Shown piece by piece: positions 1 through 4,958 of a stretch of DNA of 5,685 nucleotides. The notes under the pieces were generated by a model. It saw nothing but the letters and a program-made list of their open reading frames with translations. It ran no database searches and was not told the origin of the DNA. The DNA is from Natronohydrobacter sp. (lineage in GTDB: Bacteria > Pseudomonadota > Alphaproteobacteria > Rhodobacterales > Rhodobacteraceae). The stretch's first letter is position 1. Every line of letters starts with the position of its first letter. Position numbers and translations under genes: made by a program. Where the stretch lies: the NCBI GenBank assembly GCA_007116445.1, contig SKIM01000285.1, forward strand, positions 1 through 5,685, written 5' to 3'.

Positions 1-320
1 AACACCAATGAGCCGCTGCCATAGGCCAGCGCTACGCTCGGAGAGTTCTCCACGAGTGTCACCAGTTCCAGCGAAAATAGCGAAAATGTGGTGAATCCAC
101 CGCAAAACCCCGTCATCCAGAAGCCTTTGGCCCGCACTGAGAGCGCCCGCGTCGACAGATAGCCGATCAGGGCCGCGCCAAGGATATTCGCCAGAAGCGT
201 CGCCAGAAAAGCCTGTTCAGGGATCCGGGCGAGCGCCGCCAGACTGAGCCCGACCCGCGCCCCGGTTCCCAAAGCGCCCCCCAGCCCGACTGCGATGAGT
301 GTGATCGTGCCAGCCTGCAT
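1..320 (-). CDS. crcB: CrcB/FluC family fluoride channel subunit, second copy (partial, C-terminus beyond window)
   Basis: Small membrane protein expected to export fluoride passively through the inner membrane as half of an antiparallel dimer. Only the first 106 codons are visible; the reading frame runs off the left edge, and about 15-25 more residues are expected from the family length of about 125. Visible family marks are a glycine-rich first helix with GGALGTGAR (Arg22), a helix 2 Asn in LLANILGA (Asn45), and the signature GFCGGFTTFSLF at about residues 71-82. The two Phe residues of the pore motif are both present (Phe79, Phe82), although the usual TTFSTF reads TTFSLF. At least three hydrophobic helices are visible. 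The ATG at 318-320 shares its A with the TGA of the upstream crcB copy (TGATG), so translation is probably coupled and the two chains are made together. Family assignment is firm; a heterodimer with the neighbour is inferred. Confidence 0.9.
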   Translation of the reverse strand, partial: MQAGTITLIAVGLGGALGTGARVGLSLAALARIPEQAFLATLLANILGAALIGYLSTRALSVRAKGFWMTGFCGGFTTFSLFSLELVTLVENSPSVALAYGSGSLV

Positions 321-703
321 CACAGCATCCTCGCGATGGCGACGCCGAGGCCCGCAAGCGCCGGGCAGAGCAGCGCAGAGCCGAGCGCGATCTGCAGCGC
401 AAATCGCCGCTGCCCTGCCCGCCAGAGATCGAGCACCTGCAGCGCAAAGGTCGAAACCGTGGTGAACCCGCCCAGAATCCCGATGGCCAGTAGCGAAAAA
501 CCAAGCGGAAGCGCGAAAGTGCCCTGCTCTGGCAGGCGACCGAACGCCACGCCGATCAGGAAACTGCCGGTGGCATTGATGATCAGGATCGCAACTGCGG
601 CCTGCAGGTTGCGCGACAGTGCTGCCGTCAGCGACGCGCGCAGCACGCTACCAAACCCTCCGGCCACACAGACCAGAACAAAAAAAATTAGCGGGTTTGT
701 CAT
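320..703 (-). CDS. crcB: CrcB/FluC family fluoride channel subunit, first copy
   Basis: Complete protein of 127 residues, the normal length for a Fluc subunit. It has four hydrophobic stretches at roughly residues 4-27, 34-57, 64-90 and 98-123. Family motifs are GGFGSVLR (Arg22), INATGSF with Asn43 (the pore-lining Asn of the family) and GILGGFTTVSTF at residues 75-86. In that last motif the first of the two family Phe residues is Val83, while Phe86 is kept. The role expected from the family is fluoride-selective leak to the outside, which protects cytosolic enzymes. The next gene begins in the last base of this stop codon, so the two form an operon and probably a heterodimer, as known for other paired crcB genes. 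The start at 703 gives the right N-terminus, but the nearest Shine-Dalgarno-like GGAG (718-721) is 14 bases away, which is long. A run of eight T falls in codons 6-8. No fluoride riboswitch was recognised upstream. Confidence 0.93.
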   Translation of the reverse strand: MTNPLIFFVLVCVAGGFGSVLRASLTAALSRNLQAAVAILIINATGSFLIGVAFGRLPEQGTFALPLGFSLLAIGILGGFTTVSTFALQVLDLWRAGQRRFALQIALGSALLCPALAGLGVAIARML

Positions 704-717
704 ATTTATGTCATATT
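698..717. repeat. 9-base direct repeat, 11-base period, over the crcB start codon
   Basis: TGTCATATT occurs at 698-706 and again at 709-717, separated by TA. Read on the minus strand, each copy contains an ATG preceded by AAT. The downstream ATG (703) opens crcB. The upstream one (714) opens a frame of only two codons, ATG ACA TAA. The arrangement looks like an 11-base tandem duplication that pushed the real start away from the GGAG at 718-721. It could instead be a pair of binding half-sites one helical turn apart. Confidence 0.6.
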
Positions 718-777
718 CTCCGCCGGCCAGCCTATATACCCACTGAAGATCTCAGGGAAGTGAACACAGAAACAATC
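704..777. promoter_or_regulatory. Divergent intergenic region, probable promoters for crcB pair and kinase gene
   Basis: This 74-base gap is visibly richer in A and T than its surroundings and separates two divergent genes, so promoters in both directions are expected. A TATATA element lies at 733-738 and could serve as a -10 hexamer in either direction. No convincing -35 hexamer at 16-18 bases was found on either strand, so exact promoter positions remain unassigned. AGGGA at 754-758 is too far from the kinase ATG at 778 to be a standard ribosome binding site for it. Confidence 0.35.
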
Positions 778-1518
778 ATGTCTCATCTGGAACCTAAAGC
801 ATTTTTATCCGAAACCTTGCTTCAGCGCGCAGCAGCCCTGCCTTTCAGCAGACTCGCGCGGCTGAGGTTTCAGGGGCGTGACTATTTCGTCAAGATGGCG
901 GAGATTCATGACAATATGCGGCTCAGGCTATTCAAGGGGGATCCGGCCAGCGCGCTTGCGCGCGAGGCAGCAATGTTGCGCAGTTTCGCCGCGCGTGGTG
1001 CTGCTGTTGCCCGGATCATCGCCGCAGATGAGCGCAGGTTGATCCTTGCTGATCACGGCACACCCGTCGAAAAAGCCATCCGCAGCGGGGACGTTTCCGA
1101 TGCGCTTCTGCGTCAGATCGGCAGCGCTCTGGCTGATCTGCACGCGCGTGGCCTCGCGCATGGTCGCCCGGTCTTGCGCGATATCTGCCATGATGGGAGC
1201 GCGATCACCTTTCTGGACCTCGAAGCGGGCGCAAAGCTCGACGCGACCGATCACGACAAGGCTCGTGATCTCATGGTCCTGATCTATTCAATGATGGTGA
1301 CCACCAGCGCCAACCGACATATGGCGCGCCAAGTCATCGAAGGCTATCGGCAAGCGGGCACAGAGGCGGTCTGGCAAAAGACGCGTCGACGCAGCCGCAA
1401 TCTTTGGTGGCTGGAACTCCTCGCCCTTCCTGGGGTCTGGGTTCATCGCAGGCGCGGCAAGAGGCGTTCGGAAATGATCGCCATTGGGGCAACACGCGCA
1501 CTGATCGCGGCCATCTGA
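778..1518 (+). CDS. Small Kdo/WaaP- or BUD32-like kinase family protein (phosphotransferase)
   Basis: A 246-residue soluble protein resembling the compact lipopolysaccharide (Kdo/WaaP) and BUD32-like branch of the protein-kinase fold. The visible order matches a minimal kinase: VK at residues 38-39 (ATP-binding Lys), REAAML with Glu63 in the helix C position, an LHARGLAHGRPVLRDI catalytic-loop segment around residues 121-136, and FLDLE with Asp147 at the place of the metal-binding DFG. The catalytic loop is atypical: where BUD32 has HGD...N, this has HGR...D (Arg130, Asp135). The C-terminus is rich in Arg and Lys (203-206, 224-230). No signal peptide or membrane segment is seen. The substrate is unknown; heptose or Kdo of lipid A core is only a family-based guess. 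The start at ATG 778 gives a sensible N-terminus but lacks a good ribosome binding site. GTG 760, in frame, is an alternative. It is divergent from the crcB pair and convergent with katG. Confidence 0.75.
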   Translation: MSHLEPKAFLSETLLQRAAALPFSRLARLRFQGRDYFVKMAEIHDNMRLRLFKGDPASALAREAAMLRSFAARGAAVARIIAADERRLILADHGTPVEKAIRSGDVSDALLRQIGSALADLHARGLAHGRPVLRDICHDGSAITFLDLEAGAKLDATDHDKARDLMVLIYSMMVTTSANRHMARQVIEGYRQAGTEAVWQKTRRRSRNLWWLELLALPGVWVHRRRGKRRSEMIAIGATRALIAAI

Positions 1519-1539
1519 TCCGCGCCGCGCAGGACCAAA

Positions 1540-1565
1540 AACGGCGCGCCCGAGGGCGCGCCGTT
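1540..1565. terminator. Bidirectional intrinsic terminator between kinase gene and katG
   Basis: A perfect inverted repeat: ACGGCGCGCC at 1541-1550, loop CGAG at 1551-1554, and its exact complement at 1555-1564, extended by an A-T pair at 1540/1565 to an 11-bp stem. It sits 21 bases after the kinase stop and 25 bases after the katG stop. On the minus strand the stem is followed by TTTTGG, a usable U-tract for katG. On the plus strand it is followed by TCTCATT, a weaker tract. Because it lies between convergent stops it probably serves both genes, better for katG. Confidence 0.88.
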
Positions 1566-1590
1566 CTCATTCGTTGCGGTGCAGGATGGC

Positions 1591-3756
1591 TCAGGCCAGA
1601 TCGTAGCGATCCGCGTTCATCACCTTGCCCCAGGCATCGACGAAATCCTTGACGAATTTCTCGCCCGCATCGTCCTGCGAATAGATCTCGGCATAGGCGC
1701 GCAGGATCGAGTTCGACCCGAAAACCAGATCCGCCCGTGTCGCGGTCCATTTGGGCGCGCCGGTCTTGCGGTCCTGCAGCTCGTAATGGTTGAAGCTCTT
1801 GGGCACCCATTTCCACGCCATATCCGTCAGATTGACGAAGAAATCCGTGGTCAGCGCCCCGGGGCGGTCAGTGAAGACACCATGCTTGCTGCCACCGTGA
1901 TTGGTGTCCAGCACACGCAACCCGCCCAGCAGGACTGTCATTTCCGGTGCGGTCAGGCCCAGAAGCTGCGCGCGGTCGAGCATCATTTCCTCGGCCGAGA
2001 CGACGTAGTCCTTCTTCATCCAGTTGCGGAAGCCGTCCGCGACCGGCTCCATCCATTTGAAGCTGTCGGCATCTGTCATCTCATCCGTGGCATCGCCGCG
2101 ACCGGGTGCGAAAGGCACCTCGATCGCGTAACCTGCAGCTTTCGCTGCCTGCTCGATCCCGACATTGCCCGCCAGAACGATCACATCCGCGATGGACGCG
2201 CCCGCGTCCTGCGCGATCGGTTCAAGCACCGAGAGCACCTTTTGCAGGCGTGCAGGCTCATTGCCTTCCCAGTCCTTCTGTGGCGCCAGACGGATCCGCG
2301 CGCCATTCGCGCCGCCACGATAATCAGACTGGCGGAACGTGCGGGCACTGTCCCAGGCGGTCGCGACCATTTCGGACACGCTCAGGCCGCTTGCGGCGAT
2401 CTTCGCCTTGACCGCCGCGACGTCGTAATCGGTGTTGCCAGCAGGGACCGGATCTTGCCAGATCAGGATCTCTTTCGGCGCATCCGGGCCGATATAGCGC
2501 TCCTGCGGGCCCATGTCGCGATGGGTCAGCTTGAACCAGGCGCGGGCGAAGGCGTCATCAAACGATGCAGGATCAGCCATGAACTTTTCGCAGATGGCAC
2601 GATATGTCGGGTCCATCTTCATCGCCATATCCGCATCTGTCATGATCGGATTGTAGCGGATGGAGGGGTCTTCGACATCGACAGGCTTGTCTTCTTCCTT
2701 GATGTCGATGGGCTCCCACTGCCAGGCACCTGCCGGGGATTTCTTCAATTCCCACTCATAGCCGAACAGCAGCTTGAAATAGCCCATGTCCCATCTGGTC
2801 GGATGGGTGGTCCACGCGCCTTCAATGCCGGAGGTCACAGTATCGCGGCCAATGCCACGGGTCTTGTGGTTGTTCCAGCCCAATCCGGCCTCTTCCAGCG
2901 CCGCCGCTTCCGGGGCTGGCCCGAGGTTTTCGGCGCGCCCATTGCCGTGGCACTTGCCGACAGTGTGCCCGCCAGCCGTCAGCGCGACGGTTTCTTCATC
3001 ATTCATCGCCATCCGTGCGAAAGTCTCGCGCACATGTGCGGCCGTTTTCAGCGGATCGGGCTGGCCGTTCACACCTTCGGGGTTGACGTAGATCAGACCC
3101 ATCTGCACCGCTGCCAGCGGATTTTCCATCGTATTGGCGTCAGAGACATCACCGTAGCGCTCGTCGGATGGTGCAAGCCATTCACGCTCGGAGCCCCAGT
3201 AGATATCCTTCTCGGGGTGATAGATATCTTCGCGGCCAAAGGCGAAACCGAAGGTTTTCAGCCCCATGTCCTCATAGGCGATCGTACCTGCCAGCACCAT
3301 CAGATCGGCCCAGCTCAGCTTGTTGCCATATTTCTTCTTCACTGGCCAAAGCAGGCGGCGTGCCTTGTCGAGATTGGCGTTGTCCGGCCAGGAATTCAGC
3401 GGTGCAAAGCGGTGATTGCCCGTGCCCGCGCCGCCGCGGCCGTCCTGCACCCGGTAGGTGCCAGCGGCATGCCAGGACATGCGGATCATCAGACCCCCAT
3501 AATGGCCCCAATCGGCAGGCCACCAGTCCTGACTGTCGGTCAGCAGCGCCTTGATATCCGCCTTGACACCTTCGAAATCGAGGCTCTTGACCTCTTCACG
3601 ATAGTTGAACCCCTTGAGCGGGTTCACCTTCGTATCATGCTGGTGCAGGATGTCGAGGTTCAGGGTCTTGGGCCACCATTCGGTGACGCTTTTCTCATTG
3701 CTGGTCAGGCCGCCATGCATCACAGGGCATTTGCCTGCTGTATCAGAACCGTCCAT
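1591..3756 (-). CDS. katG: Catalase-peroxidase KatG
   Basis: Cytoplasmic heme enzyme that dismutates hydrogen peroxide and also acts as a peroxidase. The 721 residues fit the family (about 720-740). The N-terminal catalytic domain has distal Arg92, Trp95 and His96 in IRMSWHAAGTYR, then NPLAAVQMGLIYVNPEG with Tyr223, and RMAMND with Met249. Trp95, Tyr223 and Met249 are the residues of the family's covalent Met-Tyr-Trp adduct needed for catalase activity. The proximal His264 lies in AGGHTVGKCHG, with Trp315 and Asp376 as its partners. Ser309 (TSGIE) matches the position known as Ser315 in Mycobacterium tuberculosis KatG, and Arg413 (THRDMGP) the mobile Arg. The duplicated, heme-free C-terminal domain follows from about residue 425 and ends RYDLA. 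The start at 3756 gives MDGSDTAGKCPVMHGG, typical of the family; an in-frame ATG at 3768 would add only MEGI and overlaps the ribosome binding site. No oxyR is adjacent within the window. Confidence 0.98.
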   Translation of the reverse strand: MDGSDTAGKCPVMHGGLTSNEKSVTEWWPKTLNLDILHQHDTKVNPLKGFNYREEVKSLDFEGVKADIKALLTDSQDWWPADWGHYGGLMIRMSWHAAGTYRVQDGRGGAGTGNHRFAPLNSWPDNANLDKARRLLWPVKKKYGNKLSWADLMVLAGTIAYEDMGLKTFGFAFGREDIYHPEKDIYWGSEREWLAPSDERYGDVSDANTMENPLAAVQMGLIYVNPEGVNGQPDPLKTAAHVRETFARMAMNDEETVALTAGGHTVGKCHGNGRAENLGPAPEAAALEEAGLGWNNHKTRGIGRDTVTSGIEGAWTTHPTRWDMGYFKLLFGYEWELKKSPAGAWQWEPIDIKEEDKPVDVEDPSIRYNPIMTDADMAMKMDPTYRAICEKFMADPASFDDAFARAWFKLTHRDMGPQERYIGPDAPKEILIWQDPVPAGNTDYDVAAVKAKIAASGLSVSEMVATAWDSARTFRQSDYRGGANGARIRLAPQKDWEGNEPARLQKVLSVLEPIAQDAGASIADVIVLAGNVGIEQAAKAAGYAIEVPFAPGRGDATDEMTDADSFKWMEPVADGFRNWMKKDYVVSAEEMMLDRAQLLGLTAPEMTVLLGGLRVLDTNHGGSKHGVFTDRPGALTTDFFVNLTDMAWKWVPKSFNHYELQDRKTGAPKWTATRADLVFGSNSILRAYAEIYSQDDAGEKFVKDFVDAWGKVMNADRYDLA

Positions 3757-3760
3757 GATT

Positions 3761-3766
3761 CCCTCC
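3761..3766 (-). promoter_or_regulatory. katG ribosome binding site (decides the start)
   Basis: On the minus strand GGAGGG lies four bases before the ATG at 3756 (six if counted from GGAG), good Shine-Dalgarno spacing. Its first G is the third base of an upstream in-frame ATG at 3768, and no purine-rich motif precedes that earlier ATG. This favours 3756 as the real start. Confidence 0.75.
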
Positions 3767-3797
3767 ATGTTTGAATTTCTGGGATGGGTCTAACAGG

Positions 3798-3808
3798 GAT
3801 CGCCGATC
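3798..3808. repeat. Short perfect palindrome upstream of katG
   Basis: GATCGCCGATC is an 11-base palindrome (5-base arms around one C). Its centre is 31 bases from that of the inverted repeat at 3825-3843, close to three helical turns, and 47 bases before the katG ATG. It could be a second operator half or part of the mRNA leader fold. It could also be chance, since GATCG/CGATC words are common in GC-rich alphaproteobacterial DNA. Confidence 0.3.
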
Positions 3809-3824
3809 AGGGTAAGTTCATTTT

Positions 3825-3843
3825 TCTGATGATTGCGATCAGA
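3825..3843. promoter_or_regulatory. Inverted repeat upstream of katG, possible LysR-type (OxyR-like) operator
   Basis: TCTGAT at 3825-3830 and ATCAGA at 3838-3843 form perfect 6-base arms around a 7-base spacer. The geometry (palindromic arms, 7-base spacer) resembles OxyR half-sites of the ATAG-N7-CTAT type, although the arm sequence differs. Its centre is 78 bases before the katG ATG. Peroxide-responsive OxyR control of katG is well established in proteobacteria; assigning this site to OxyR is inference. Confidence 0.35.
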
Positions 3844-3892
3844 TATAATTATCGAAACCCCTCTCAATCGGCGCCGCTGAAACAGATGTGGT

Positions 3893-4885
3893 TCAAGGCG
3901 CGATCTTCAAGACGATCTTGCCGATATGCTCCGAGCTTTCCATCCGCGCATGCGCCTTGTCGGCATCCCCCAGCGCACATTCGCTGTCCATCACCGGCGC
4001 CAAACGGCCTGAGGCCAGATGCGGCCAGACCTCACGCTCCAACGCCTGCGCAATCGTCGCCTTGGTCGCATCCGATTGCGGCCGCAGGGTCGAGCCAGTG
4101 ATCGTCAGTCGCCGCACCATCAGGGGCGCGAAATTCACCTCGACCTTGGGGCCTTGCAGGAACGCGATCTGCACCAGACGCCCATCCTCGGCCAGCGATT
4201 TCAGGTTGCGCGTCAGATAAGGCCCGCCCACCATGTCGAGGATCAGGTTTGCCCCACCCTCGCCCTGCAGGATCTTGACGAACTCCTCCTCGCGGTAATT
4301 GATCGCGCGCTCGGCCCCAAGCTGCGCACAGGCTGCGCATTTCTCCGCCGACCCAGCCGTGGCAAAGACCCGCGCCCCGAAAAGCGCCGCCAACTGGATC
4401 GCGGTCGTGCCGATCCCGGATGAGCCGCCATGCACCAGAAACCGCTCGCCCGGCTGCAGCCCCCCGCGCATGAAGACATTGGACCAGACGGTGAAAAACG
4501 TCTCGGGCAGACAGGCGGCTTCGCGCAGCCCCATGCCTTCGGGCACAGGCAGAACCTGGCCCGCATCCGTCATCGCATGTTCGGCATAAGCGCCGCCGGG
4601 GAAAAGCGCGCAGACCTTGTCGCCCACCTTCCAGCGCGTGACCCCTTCGCCGACAGCGGCAATCGTCCCGGCCCCTTCCAGCCCCGGCAGATCACTGGCA
4701 CCGGGCGGCGGATCATAGGCGCCAGCGCGTTGCAGCGCATCGGGCCGGTTCACGCCCGCATAGGCCAGCCGCACGACAACCTTGCCATGTTCCGGCACAG
4801 GCACAGGCCGCTGGGTTTCGCGCAAGACCTCAGGCCCGCCGGGTCGTGAAATCTCGATCGCGCGCATCATATGTGGCAGATCCAT
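3893..4885 (-). CDS. NAD(P)H:quinone oxidoreductase, PIG3/zeta-crystallin family (zinc-independent MDR)
   Basis: A 330-residue medium-chain dehydrogenase/reductase, normal length for the family. It is predicted to be cytosolic and to reduce quinones or related enones with NAD(P)H. The N-terminal GroES-like domain shows AGVNRPDALQRAGAYDPPPGAS (residues 43-64) and LPGLEGAG (66-73), hallmark PIG3-type segments. LPETFFTVWSNVF (126-138) leads into the nucleotide-binding fold with HGGSSGIGTTAIQLA (152-166). GSTLRPQS (264-271) and the C-terminal HARMESSEHIGKIVL (312-326) are also typical. The catalytic and structural zinc ligands of alcohol dehydrogenases are absent, as expected for this branch. The ATG at 4885 is chosen because AGGAGG lies five bases upstream; Met6 or Met7 (4870, 4867) would be too far from it. 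It lies 73 bases downstream of the aminotransferase gene on the same strand, so the two may be co-transcribed. The actual substrate cannot be read from sequence. Confidence 0.92.
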   Translation of the reverse strand: MDLPHMMRAIEISRPGGPEVLRETQRPVPVPEHGKVVVRLAYAGVNRPDALQRAGAYDPPPGASDLPGLEGAGTIAAVGEGVTRWKVGDKVCALFPGGAYAEHAMTDAGQVLPVPEGMGLREAACLPETFFTVWSNVFMRGGLQPGERFLVHGGSSGIGTTAIQLAALFGARVFATAGSAEKCAACAQLGAERAINYREEEFVKILQGEGGANLILDMVGGPYLTRNLKSLAEDGRLVQIAFLQGPKVEVNFAPLMVRRLTITGSTLRPQSDATKATIAQALEREVWPHLASGRLAPVMDSECALGDADKAHARMESSEHIGKIVLKIAP

Positions 4886-4890
4886 CAGCC

Positions 4891-4896
4891 CCTCCT
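4891..4896 (-). promoter_or_regulatory. Ribosome binding site of the quinone oxidoreductase gene (decides the start)
   Basis: A perfect AGGAGG on the minus strand, within GAGGAGGGG, stands five bases before the ATG at 4885. The frame is open upstream as far as 5071, but that extension overlaps the aminotransferase gene and has no comparable motif, so the short form is preferred. Confidence 0.85.
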
Positions 4897-4910
4897 CATG
4901 TTCTCGCCCG

Positions 4911-4928
4911 AAAACGCTCAGACGTTTT
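4911..4928 (-). other. Small inverted repeat in the aminotransferase-oxidoreductase gap
   Basis: AAAACG (4911-4916) and CGTTTT (4923-4928) can pair around a six-base loop. On the minus strand the second arm ends in TTTTCGG. The stem has only two G-C pairs, so it is at best a weak attenuator or mRNA-processing hairpin between two co-directional genes, not a convincing terminator. The rest of the 73-base gap shows only the ribosome binding site. Confidence 0.25.
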
Positions 4929-4958
4929 GCGTGTCGCGCAACAGTCTGCGACCGCCGC

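Larger units (their letters stand above)
3757..3892 (-). promoter_or_regulatory. katG upstream regulatory region
   Basis: The 136 bases between the quinone oxidoreductase stop and the katG start are AT-rich between about 3811 and 3860, unlike the flanking genes, and most likely hold the katG promoter. On the minus strand TTGAGA occurs around 3862-3867, with AT-rich GATAATTATATC (3842-3853) downstream as a loose -10 zone; the spacing to any single -10 hexamer is not ideal. Two inverted repeats lie further downstream and are listed separately. No intrinsic terminator for the upstream gene is evident, so read-through into katG is possible. Confidence 0.45.

Noticed and set aside
619..777. Upstream extension of the kinase gene to an ATG at 619.
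   Set aside because: The extension runs antisense through the start of the first crcB gene and through the AT-rich intergenic gap, adds residues with no family character, and leaves no room for a promoter.
704..777. Fluoride riboswitch (crcB motif) upstream of the crcB pair.
   Set aside because: The conserved segments of that riboswitch were not found on the minus strand, and the gap is too short to hold both the aptamer and an expression platform comfortably.
1579..3774. A stop-free plus-strand frame of 731 codons covering the whole of katG.
   Set aside because: It is the antisense shadow of katG, a common effect of GC-rich codon usage. Its translation shows no recognisable domain, while the minus strand encodes an unmistakable KatG.
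3844..3849. A perfect TATAAT hexamer on the plus strand.
   Set aside because: It points away from katG, into the 3' end of a minus-strand gene, with no plus-strand gene downstream. It is best explained as part of the AT-rich katG promoter region.
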